Shown here: one piece after another, positions 1 through 5,130 of the stretch
Layout: the number at the start of each line of letters is the position of its first letter
Position numbering within the stretch: the stretch's first letter is position 1
Source of the DNA: Desulfobacula sp.
GTDB taxonomy: Bacteria > Desulfobacterota > Desulfobacteria > Desulfobacterales > Desulfobacteraceae
Length of the DNA: 5,130 bases
NCBI RefSeq assembly: GCF_021107415.1
Contig: NZ_JAIOSW010000127.1
Location: forward strand, 1-5,130
Direction of reading: 5' to 3'
Program-made: the position numbers and the translations under genes
Notes under the pieces: model-generated
The model's input: only the letters and a program-made list of their open reading frames with translations
Databases searched by the model: none
What the model was told of the DNA's origin: nothing

Positions 1-197
1 ATCATGGAGACAACTATTATACGCTGTATGCCCATGTTGAAGAGATTTTTAAACAAAAAGGGGAAATTGTTGATACCGGTGAAGTTATTGCAACTGCAGG
101 TGACACCGGATCAATAAAGGGGATATGCCTGCATTTTGAGGTCAGGCATCACGGCAAACCTGTCAATCCTATGAAGTGGTTAAGAAAAGGAGCATAA
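1..197 (+). CDS. envC: EnvC-like M23/LytM-domain protein, C-terminal fragment (5' end outside window)
   Basis: Only the last 64 codons are present (reading frame from base 3, TAA at 195-197). They encode the end of a LytM (peptidase M23) domain: a LYAH segment, a GEIVDTGEVIATAG turn of the lipoyl-like beta fold, and a terminal LHFEVR block followed by GKPVNPMKWL. The basic-Gly plus P-x-x-W-L ending is typical of EnvC and related murein hydrolase activators, which sit in the periplasm and switch on septal amidases. The canonical HxH motif before FEVR reads C-L-H here (Cys codon at 126-128). The zinc-ligand-type second His is kept and the first, catalytic-type His is lost; E. coli EnvC is also degenerate at this site. 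The protein is therefore more likely an activator than an endopeptidase, but the rest of the active site and any coiled coil lie outside the window. It is followed by ctpA and a yibQ homologue, and envC-yibQ linkage is known in enterobacteria. Family call is firm; the EnvC assignment is inferred from context and ending. Confidence 0.82.
   Translation, partial: HGDNYYTLYAHVEEIFKQKGEIVDTGEVIATAGDTGSIKGICLHFEVRHHGKPVNPMKWLRKGA
188..192 (+). promoter_or_regulatory. Ribosome binding site of ctpA
   Basis: AGGAG (extended AAAAGGAG) ends 7 nt before the ATG at 200. It lies inside the last codons of the EnvC-like gene, so translation of ctpA is probably coupled to it. This site decides the start: the in-frame GTG at 176 lies upstream of it and has no comparable Shine-Dalgarno sequence. 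Confidence 0.85.
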
Positions 198-199
198 AG

Positions 200-1546
200 A
201 TGAAACACGGATCTTATAATATATTCAAGTTCTGGTTTTCCTTAGGTGTTGCAGTCTGTGTATTTATATCTATCACAGGATTTAAAAGTACATTGCAGGC
301 CAATGATAATACCTATCAGTCATTAAAGCTGTTTACAGATGTTTTGGAAGAATTGGAAAAAAACTATGTGGATGATGTGGACACGGATGAATTGATTCAT
401 AATGCCATTAAAGGCATGGTGGGAAATCTTGATCCGCATTCAAGCTTTATGCCTCCCGAGGCCTTTGATGAACTCCAGGATGATACAAAAGGAGAATTTT
501 CCGGCATTGGTATTGTGATCACCATGAAAGAGGCAATTTTAACAGTGGTTTCACCCATTGAAGGAACGCCTGCATATAAAGCCGGTATTCAGGCCGGGGA
601 TATCATCATCAGAATTGATGATAAATCAACAAAAGATATGGCCCTCTGGGAAGCCGTTAACATGATGCGGGGGCCCAGGCATAAAGAAGTCCTGATCACT
701 GTTATCAGGGAAGGCGAGCCAAACTCCATTGAGTATTCTCTTAAGCGGGATTTGATTCCCATGGAAAGTGTCAGAAGTGCAATGCTGGAACCGGGATATG
801 GATACCTTCGTATTACCAATTTTAGAATGAGTACCCTTGATGACATAAAAGAACACCTGGGAAAACTGGAATCAAAAAATAACGGGTTAAAGGGCCTTAT
901 CATGGATTTAAGGGATAATCCGGGGGGTCTTCTTGACCAGGCAGTTAAAATATCCGATCTTTTTCTTGACCAGGGTAATATTGTTTCCATTAAAGGAAGA
1001 CAGGAAAGAAATACACAGGTATTTAAAGCACATTCAGACAATGAAGACCGAAAATATCCCATTGTCGTCCTGATCAACGGAGGATCAGCTTCAGCCTCTG
1101 AAATTGTGGCAGGAGCTCTGCAAGACCATTCAAGGGCATTGATTCTGGGAACAACTTCTTTTGGAAAAGGGTCTGTACAGACAGTACATCCTTTAAAGGA
1201 AGGGTTTGGAATTAAATATACCATTGCAAGATATTATACACCAAATGGTGCATCCATACAGGCCAAGGGTATTGTGCCTGATATAGAAGTGGAATATGAG
1301 ATCCTTGAAAAAAAAGAGAAAAAAGTGTCTATATTTGACAGGATGATAAGAGAGAAAGATTTGAAAAACAGTTTAAAACCTGAAAAGGCAAAGCAACCGG
1401 GAAAAATCAAAAAGCAACCCCAAAAACAAAACAGAAAACATCAGAGACTTCTTGATAGTGATCAGCTTCAACATGATGCACAAGTTAAAAGAGCCCTTGA
1501 TATTTTGATAAGCTATGGAGTCTTCAGCAAACTAAATGGCAGCTAA
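200..1546 (+). CDS. ctpA: Carboxyl-terminal processing protease CtpA (S41 family, PDZ domain)
   Basis: A 448-residue serine protease of the CtpA/Prc family, expected in the periplasm, where such enzymes cut substrates near their C termini and, in several bacteria, control levels of peptidoglycan hydrolases. Basic residues are followed by one hydrophobic segment at about residues 11-28, a signal peptide or membrane anchor; a cut after LQA near residue 34 is possible. A conserved helical region contains NLDPHSSFM (about 76-84). A PDZ domain spans about 98-172 (GEFSGIGI, then PAYKAGIQAGDII). The S41 core follows: GYLRITNF, LIMDLRDNPGG, then INGGSASASEI with the likely nucleophile Ser298, and FGKGSVQ with Lys323 and Gln327. 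The 25-residue Ser-Lys spacing equals that of Prc and CtpB, so the catalytic triad is intact. Beyond about 370 comes a Lys/Gln-rich, probably disordered linker and a short helical tail. ATG 200 is preferred over GTG 176 because of its AGGAG. The start is 2 nt after the EnvC-like stop, and the end overlaps the next gene by 11 nt. Confidence 0.96.
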   Translation: MKHGSYNIFKFWFSLGVAVCVFISITGFKSTLQANDNTYQSLKLFTDVLEELEKNYVDDVDTDELIHNAIKGMVGNLDPHSSFMPPEAFDELQDDTKGEFSGIGIVITMKEAILTVVSPIEGTPAYKAGIQAGDIIIRIDDKSTKDMALWEAVNMMRGPRHKEVLITVIREGEPNSIEYSLKRDLIPMESVRSAMLEPGYGYLRITNFRMSTLDDIKEHLGKLESKNNGLKGLIMDLRDNPGGLLDQAVKISDLFLDQGNIVSIKGRQERNTQVFKAHSDNEDRKYPIVVLINGGSASASEIVAGALQDHSRALILGTTSFGKGSVQTVHPLKEGFGIKYTIARYYTPNGASIQAKGIVPDIEVEYEILEKKEKKVSIFDRMIREKDLKNSLKPEKAKQPGKIKKQPQKQNRKHQRLLDSDQLQHDAQVKRALDILISYGVFSKLNGS

Positions 1547-2582
1547 AAAAAAGGTTAAAAAAAAAACTATATCAAGAAGACAGACAAGCCGCTGGAAAAG
1601 CCAGAAACCAGTTGTCCTCAATGAATTTAAAAAGATCCTTGTGGGAATTGCCATCCTTGTTTCAGTGTGTCTGACCGTTGCAATGATTGCCGATCTTTTT
1701 TTTCAGCCCGGGCGTGTTGAAAAAAAAACTGTGGTGCAAAAGCAGCCGGATAAACCCAAAATAGAGCCGATCCAGGTGGATATCACTGAGGAGAAGAGCA
1801 AGACGAAAGTCGCAGGACTGAAAGAGAAATCAAATAAGCCCATAAAATACGAAGTGTTTGAGGATGTTGATCATACAATTATAGAAAAGTCCATACCACC
1901 TGTAAAGGATCAGATACCAAAAATCGCCATTATTATTGATGACATCGGGTATGATAAAAAAATAGCATTGGCATTGTGTGATTTAAATCCGGATATTACC
2001 TTTTCTATATTACCTTTTGCACCATTTGGGAAATATATTTCTGAAAGACTATATGCAAAGGGCTCACAATTAATGCTTCATCTGCCCATGGAACCTGTTA
2101 AATATCCTAGTATTAATCCCGGACCGGGTGCACTTTTATCCAGTATGTCTCCTGATGTTCTGATAGATCAGCTAAGAAAAAATATTAAGGATGTTTCCAA
2201 TATTGCCGGGGTGAACAACCATATGGGATCAGAGTTGACCTCCCATTCAGATCAGATGAACCAGATTTTTACCATTCTGAAAAAAAAAAATTTATTCTTT
2301 ATAGACTCAAGGACTGCACCAAAATCCCAGTGTAAGGCATCTGCAAGGCTGTTAAGACTTAAATTTGCCCAAAGAGATGTCTTTCTGGATAATTTTCAGG
2401 ACACAGAGTATATCACCGGACAGTTTAAAGAATTGATTGATTTGGCAAAGAAACATGGATCAGCCATTGGTATCGGTCACCCCTATAAAGCAACCCTGGA
2501 AGCTCTTTCAAAAGAATTGCCCAAACTGAAAAATAAGGTGGAGATTGTCCGTGCAAGTACTCTGACCGCCATTCCCGGATAA
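1536..2582 (+). CDS. yibQ: Divergent polysaccharide deacetylase family protein (YibQ-like), membrane-anchored
   Basis: A 348-residue protein of the divergent polysaccharide deacetylase family (YibQ/DUF610, Pfam Polysacc_deac_2). The first 30 residues are strongly basic (inside-facing), followed by one transmembrane segment at about 33-55, a charged Lys/Glu-rich linker to about 125, and then the catalytic-type domain outside the inner membrane. Motifs in order are IAIIIDDIGYD (130-140), LHLPMEP (181-187), GVNNHMGS (225-232), FIDSRT (255-260), DVFLDN (281-286) and IGIGHP (311-316). Together they keep the Asp and His positions expected of a metal-dependent TIM-like deacetylase fold. The substrate is unknown for the family; an envelope glycan is a guess from its partners. 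The ATG lies inside the end of ctpA (11-nt overlap) with no good Shine-Dalgarno sequence (a GGAG at 1517-1520 is too far), so initiation probably relies on coupling to ctpA. The next in-frame ATG lies inside the membrane segment, which supports this start. The gene has several long A-runs (see findings). Confidence 0.92.
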   Translation: MAAKKKVKKKTISRRQTSRWKSQKPVVLNEFKKILVGIAILVSVCLTVAMIADLFFQPGRVEKKTVVQKQPDKPKIEPIQVDITEEKSKTKVAGLKEKSNKPIKYEVFEDVDHTIIEKSIPPVKDQIPKIAIIIDDIGYDKKIALALCDLNPDITFSILPFAPFGKYISERLYAKGSQLMLHLPMEPVKYPSINPGPGALLSSMSPDVLIDQLRKNIKDVSNIAGVNNHMGSELTSHSDQMNQIFTILKKKNLFFIDSRTAPKSQCKASARLLRLKFAQRDVFLDNFQDTEYITGQFKELIDLAKKHGSAIGIGHPYKATLEALSKELPKLKNKVEIVRASTLTAIPG

Positions 2583-2614
2583 GGATTCACTCTATCTCAT
2601 CTTTTTATTTTTAT
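2583..2614. other. Convergent intergenic junction, T-rich, no clear terminator
   Basis: These 32 nt separate the stop codons of two convergent gene blocks. The plus strand has a T-rich tract (CTTTTTATTTTTATTT, 2601-2616) that could serve as the U-tract for the envelope operon. I see no GC-rich stem before it; the best pairing is about 4 bp (GATA/TATC) with a long loop. Termination may be Rho-dependent or weak. No small gene fits here. Confidence 0.5.
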
Positions 2615-3520
2615 TTAGACTTTAACCGGTTTCCAAACGCCCTTATCACACCAGATTCTTGAAAACTGTGAACCTGGAGGAAGCCCTTTTTGGGAAAAAT
2701 TCGAGGTGTCAATCTCAGAATCTGTATCGAACATGGGATCCCAGGGTTCAAGAATCACCGGACCATTTGAAGATGGAACAAGACGTGGGGAAATGGGATC
2801 TCCCCAGGACCGGGTTCGAATTTCATGTTTAAGTTTATTAAGATCATTGAATTTTAACAATTGAGTTAATGTCACAACTGCGGGTGGACTTAAAGGGATT
2901 TTGGTTTCAAGATTTTGTTCAAGAGCGTTTTGAGGGGTAAGCCAGATCCCGTGTTTGGTTTCCATATTATCGGGCACACAAATTTGATTTTCAGGCATAA
3001 AAACGATAAAAAAGCGGGTATCAAACCTTTTTTTCATTAATTTCGGCGTAATCCAGTGGGACCACCTTCCAAGGCTTGAGAACGACAAGGTCCAGTTTTC
3101 GTTCATTATCTTTGTCCTGAACCAGGATTTTGGAAGATCCCTGTTTAATCGAAATGTGCAGATATCATTAAACTCTTTTTTTGTTTTATCCTTTTCGGAT
3201 GCAATAAAAACTCCTGATTCTTCAAGCGTTTCCCGGATGGCAGCAATGCTGAATCCAAGGGCACCTTCGCTTGAAAATGACTCCCCTCCAAGTTGTTTCT
3301 CAATTTGATCCCGGGGTATATCAATGTGGGGAGCCCAAGAATCCAACCCAAAGTCTTCCGGATCTACTACACCTCCGGGAAAAACATATAATCCTCCCAT
3401 GAACCCGGATTTTGTACTTCTTCTTAAAAGATAGACTTCAAGGGCTTTGTTTTTTTTTCTTACAAGGATTACCGTTGAGGCCTGCCTTAATGGCGGGGGA
3501 GTAATTTTTTTATCCATCAT
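2615..3520 (-). CDS. Nudix hydrolase with split Nudix box (NUDT19/RP2p-like, possible CoA diphosphatase)
   Basis: A 301-residue soluble Nudix hydrolase. The N-terminal strand QASTVILVR and the LYVFPGGVVDPED segment (44-56) open the Nudix fold. The second half of the box, AAIRETLEESGVF (93-105), carries Glu97, Glu100 and Glu101 as the Mg-binding glutamates. Between the GG at 49-50 and Arg96 there are about 32 more residues than the canonical G-x5-E-x7-REUxEExGU allows. This interrupted box is characteristic of the NUDT19/RP2p group; mouse RP2p is a CoA diphosphatase. Also family-like are RWSHWITP and RFDTRFFIVFMP (about 152-176) and the C-terminal WLTPQNAL with IPLSPPAVVTL (193-217). Substrate in this organism is inferred only; acyl-CoA or another nucleoside diphosphate derivative is possible. 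The start has two adjacent ATGs; the first is 6 nt after AAGGA (3527-3531), and the second at 3517 would also work. It follows xdhC by 18 nt on the same strand and is probably the last gene of that operon. Confidence 0.9.
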   Translation of the reverse strand: MMDKKITPPPLRQASTVILVRKKNKALEVYLLRRSTKSGFMGGLYVFPGGVVDPEDFGLDSWAPHIDIPRDQIEKQLGGESFSSEGALGFSIAAIRETLEESGVFIASEKDKTKKEFNDICTFRLNRDLPKSWFRTKIMNENWTLSFSSLGRWSHWITPKLMKKRFDTRFFIVFMPENQICVPDNMETKHGIWLTPQNALEQNLETKIPLSPPAVVTLTQLLKFNDLNKLKHEIRTRSWGDPISPRLVPSSNGPVILEPWDPMFDTDSEIDTSNFSQKGLPPGSQFSRIWCDKGVWKPVKV

Positions 3521-3526
3521 ATCATT

Positions 3527-3531
3527 TCCTT
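3527..3531 (-). promoter_or_regulatory. Ribosome binding site of the Nudix gene
   Basis: On the minus strand AAGGA (extended AAGGAA) lies 6 nt before the first of two consecutive ATG codons (3520-3518, 3517-3515). The site is within the 18-nt gap after xdhC. An out-of-frame ATG at 3525-3523 is too close to be used. Confidence 0.7.
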
Positions 3532-3538
3532 AAAGTAT

Positions 3539-4018
3539 TTAGTTGTCAGTGCTTTTTTCAACAGCGTTGAGAATGTTCTGGTACCCGGTACATCTGCAAA
3601 GGTTTCCTTCATGTGCTTTTTTGATTTGATCACGGGTTACTTTTTCCCCTTGATGCTGTTCAACAAAGGATGTGGTGGCCATAATAAAACCCGGTGTGCA
3701 GAATCCGCACTGTACCGCGCCTTCATCCACATATGCCTGCTGCACCTTTGAAAGCTTACCGTCTTTTGCCTCGCCCTCCACGGTCCGGACTTCTTTTTTG
3801 TCTGCCCAGATGGCAAGAAAGATGCAGGAGTCGATCAGAACCTCATCAACCAGAACCGAACACGCCCCGCATTCTCCCACGGCACACCCCTGCTTGACGC
3901 TGTTCAGGCCGAGATCTTCGCGCAGAACTTCAAGCAGGGATTTTCTGATATCTATATAAAGTGTCTGTTGCCTTCCATTGACTGAAAAGGCAATTTGTCT
4001 GAATTTCTGGTTTGTCAT
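3539..4018 (-). CDS. xdhC: Xanthine dehydrogenase-type molybdenum hydroxylase, 2Fe-2S subunit
   Basis: A 159-residue iron-sulfur subunit, the same length as E. coli XdhC and closely similar throughout. It carries electrons from the molybdenum centre in XdhA to FAD in XdhB. The N-terminal plant-ferredoxin-type domain has VNGR, the LLEVLREDLGL helix, and cluster ligands Cys45, Cys50, Cys53 and Cys65 (GCAVGECGACSVLV...DSC). The C-terminal helical domain, which holds the cluster nearest the molybdenum, has AVQCGFCTPGF (Cys104, Cys107) and NLCRCTGY (Cys141, Cys143). Gln103, just before Cys104, is the position that contacts the pterin cofactor in relatives. All eight cluster cysteines are present. 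The phrases VRTVEGEAKDGKLS and KVQQAYVDEGAVQ are diagnostic of the XdhC/xanthine-type branch rather than of aldehyde or CO dehydrogenase small subunits. The ATG abuts the xdhB stop (TAAATG) with GGGGAG 9 nt upstream. The protein lacks a signal peptide and is cytoplasmic. Confidence 0.95.
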   Translation of the reverse strand: MTNQKFRQIAFSVNGRQQTLYIDIRKSLLEVLREDLGLNSVKQGCAVGECGACSVLVDEVLIDSCIFLAIWADKKEVRTVEGEAKDGKLSKVQQAYVDEGAVQCGFCTPGFIMATTSFVEQHQGEKVTRDQIKKAHEGNLCRCTGYQNILNAVEKSTDN

Positions 4019-4894
4019 TTACAATTTCTCCCCGGCTCTTTTAAAGACCTCTTTAGTGACTCTTTTTGAAAGCTCTTTAATGATATTCATTCGAAAATCC
4101 CGTGACGCCCGCCAGGATGTTCTCGGGTTTACATCGTTTTCAACCGTTTCTGATATCTTGTCCACAAGGGCATTGGATACGGCCTGATGCAGCACAGCCT
4201 GCTCGGTTGCATGGCACCGCAAGGGGACAGGGCCGGCTACTCCGTATGCAATCCTGTAATCCACCAAAACATGGTTTTTGGTTTTTAAACTAACAGCACA
4301 TCCTATGGTGGCAATATCCATGGCATTTCTCATGGCATATTTATAATAACAGCCCTTATATCCCTGGTAATTGTCCCGGGTGATTTTAAATCCAATCAAA
4401 ACATCGCCCTGGTTCAGGTTGACCCTGCCGGGTCCCTTGTAGAAATCGGCAATGGGAATTTGGCGGACCCCTTTTTCTCTCTGGATAACAAGAAGGGCAT
4501 TCAGCGCAAACAGGCTGGGTGCACTGTCTGCACTGGGCACGCCGTTGCAGATATTGCCCCCCATGGTGGCAATGTTTCTGATCTGGGGACCGCCCACGCT
4601 TTTGGCAGCTTCACAGAGCATGGGAATTGTATCTCTTATGATATCGGATTGGATGATCTGTGAAAAAACAACACCTGAACCGATAAGAATGTTTTTTTCA
4701 TCATCAAACCGGATATAGTTAAGGGCTTCAAGGTCATGGATATCCACAAGTCTGGCATACCCATCCTTTCCCTGCTTAAGTTTTATCAGAACATCTGTGC
4801 CGCCGGCAATCAGTTTTGCATCCGGGTTCTCAATCAGAAGCTTTACTGCCTGATCAATGGTTTTGGCCTTGATAATTGTTTTTAGATCAAACAT
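4019..4894 (-). CDS. xdhB: Xanthine dehydrogenase-type molybdenum hydroxylase, FAD-binding subunit
   Basis: A 291-residue FAD subunit of the XDH/CoxM family; E. coli XdhB is 292 residues. It takes electrons from the XdhC clusters and passes them on, usually to NAD+. FAD-contact motifs are intact: KLIAGGTDVLI (27-37) for the pyrophosphate, then QIRNIATMGGNICNGVPSAD from 104, where the GGN and the NG/SAD residues line the flavin pocket. The C-terminal CO dehydrogenase flavoprotein domain includes YKYAMRNAMDIATIGCAVSL (184-203). Near the end SWRASRDFR (260-268) closely resembles the E. coli XdhB sequence. It has no Cys-rich insert for an extra 4Fe-4S cluster, which argues against a 4-hydroxybenzoyl-CoA reductase beta subunit. 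The ATG is well placed, 6 nt after AAAGGAG, and overlaps the end of xdhA by 8 nt (4887-4894), so translation is probably coupled. Physiological substrate is likely xanthine or hypoxanthine but cannot be fixed without the full XdhA. Confidence 0.94.
   Translation of the reverse strand: MFDLKTIIKAKTIDQAVKLLIENPDAKLIAGGTDVLIKLKQGKDGYARLVDIHDLEALNYIRFDDEKNILIGSGVVFSQIIQSDIIRDTIPMLCEAAKSVGGPQIRNIATMGGNICNGVPSADSAPSLFALNALLVIQREKGVRQIPIADFYKGPGRVNLNQGDVLIGFKITRDNYQGYKGCYYKYAMRNAMDIATIGCAVSLKTKNHVLVDYRIAYGVAGPVPLRCHATEQAVLHQAVSNALVDKISETVENDVNPRTSWRASRDFRMNIIKELSKRVTKEVFKRAGEKL
4028..4033 (-). promoter_or_regulatory. Ribosome binding site of xdhC
   Basis: Minus-strand GGGGAG lies inside the last codons of xdhB, 9 nt before the xdhC ATG (4018-4016), which abuts the xdhB TAA. 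It supports this start and points to stop-start translational coupling. Confidence 0.7.
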
Positions 4895-5130
4895 GTGTTT
4901 CTCCTTTGGATGCGATCAGGCCCTTTTTTTTAAATTCCAGAAACAGTTTTTGGGGTGACATGGGAAGCGTGTTCATGCTGACTCCAGTGGCGTCCAGCAA
5001 CGCATTTCTGATGGCCGGGGGCGGTGTAATCGCCGGCGGCTCTCCCAGGGCCTTGTTGCCATAGCCGGAGGTGGGTTCAAAGGTTTCTACAAATGCATGG
5101 TCTATTTTTGGGGTTTCCGTAAACGTTGGG
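4887..5130 (-). CDS. xdhA: Xanthine dehydrogenase-type molybdenum hydroxylase, molybdenum-binding subunit, C-terminal fragment
   Basis: The final 80 codons of a large molybdopterin-binding subunit, read on the minus strand from the right edge to TGA at 4889-4887; the start is outside the window. The fragment begins PTFTETPKID and contains SGYGNKALGEPPAITPPPAI. Its GEPP glutamate (fragment residue 30) aligns with the catalytic base of xanthine dehydrogenases (bovine Glu1261), so the active site is retained here. It continues with AIRNALLDATGV, then NTLPMSPQKLF and a terminal helix ending near KKKGLI, the style of the E. coli XdhA C terminus. This was recovered by hand translation and is certain in frame because every conserved block lies in one uninterrupted reading. 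It leads directly into xdhB with an 8-nt overlap. Substrate specificity residues (the Arg880/Glu802 equivalents) are upstream of the window, so xanthine is inferred from the family and subunits, not seen. Confidence 0.93.
   Translation of the reverse strand, partial: PTFTETPKIDHAFVETFEPTSGYGNKALGEPPAITPPPAIRNALLDATGVSMNTLPMSPQKLFLEFKKKGLIASKGETHV
4901..4907 (-). promoter_or_regulatory. Ribosome binding site of xdhB
   Basis: Minus-strand AAAGGAG lies 6 nt before the xdhB ATG (4894-4892). It is inside the last codons of xdhA and fixes the xdhB start. Confidence 0.85.

Noticed and set aside
176..199. Upstream GTG start for ctpA adding eight residues
   Set aside because: It lies inside the EnvC-like gene without its own Shine-Dalgarno, whereas ATG 200 has AGGAG at 7 nt.
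589..1224. A 211-codon open frame on the minus strand inside ctpA
   Set aside because: It is antisense to the conserved PDZ and S41 core, its translation resembles no domain, and it has no convincing start signal; a shadow of ctpA codon use.
1371..1440. Lys/Gln-rich tail of CtpA as a repeat or frameshift scar
   Set aside because: The frame continues into a sensible helical C terminus and no repeat unit is identifiable; a flexible charged linker explains it.
2583..2616. Rho-independent terminator at the convergent junction
   Set aside because: The T-rich tract is present but no stable stem precedes it on the plus strand, and the minus strand has no U-tract after the Nudix stop.
3672..3959. 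Plus-strand open frames opposite xdhC, and similar ones opposite xdhB and xdhA (for example 4452-4718, 4876-5064)
   Set aside because: They mirror well-conserved minus-strand genes, give low-complexity Pro/Ser/Arg-rich translations and overlap true gene boundaries.
4019..4894. xdhB as a 4-hydroxybenzoyl-CoA reductase or CO dehydrogenase FAD subunit
   Set aside because: No extra Cys-rich insert is present, and the SWRASRDFR block, size and subunit order match XdhB instead.

Overview
The window is a gene-dense stretch of a bacterial chromosome, with no sign of a plasmid, phage, insertion sequence, CRISPR array or RNA gene. The gene set and the local order (EnvC-type protein, CtpA protease, YibQ-type deacetylase-like protein, then a three-subunit molybdenum hydroxylase) suggest a Gram-negative bacterium. 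An anaerobic Desulfobacterota/Desulfobacterales-like deltaproteobacterium fits best. That assignment is inferred from protein style, the envC-ctpA-yibQ arrangement and the AT-leaning composition; no marker gene proves it.

Left half, plus strand (1-2582): an envelope operon running off the left edge. It holds the C-terminal end of an EnvC-like M23/LytM-domain protein (to 197), a PDZ-containing S41 carboxyl-terminal processing protease CtpA (200-1546), and a membrane-anchored divergent polysaccharide deacetylase of the YibQ family (1536-2582). The genes are 2 nt apart and then overlap by 11 nt, so they are probably co-transcribed and translationally coupled. All three products should act in or face the periplasm, and peptidoglycan remodelling or cell division is the likely common theme.

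Middle (2583-2614): a 32-nt T-rich gap where the two convergent gene blocks meet. No convincing terminator stem is visible.

Right half, minus strand (5130 down to 2615): the tail of xdhA (molybdenum subunit, runs off the right edge), xdhB (FAD subunit), xdhC (2Fe-2S subunit), then a Nudix hydrolase with a split Nudix box like that of NUDT19/RP2p coenzyme A diphosphatases. xdhA and xdhB overlap by 8 nt, xdhB and xdhC abut as TAAATG, and the Nudix gene follows 18 nt later, so the four look like one operon. XdhA-B-C matches the Escherichia coli xanthine dehydrogenase XdhABC in subunit order, sizes and motifs. Electrons from purine hydroxylation at Mo would pass through two 2Fe-2S clusters to FAD. 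The Nudix gene is a passenger whose link to purine metabolism is not established.

No transcription start lies clearly inside the window, because every complete gene begins within or right after another. I found no evidence of a new multi-gene system. The points most worth a second look are the His-to-Cys change in the EnvC-like LytM site, the split-box Nudix gene behind xdhC, and the long A-runs in yibQ.
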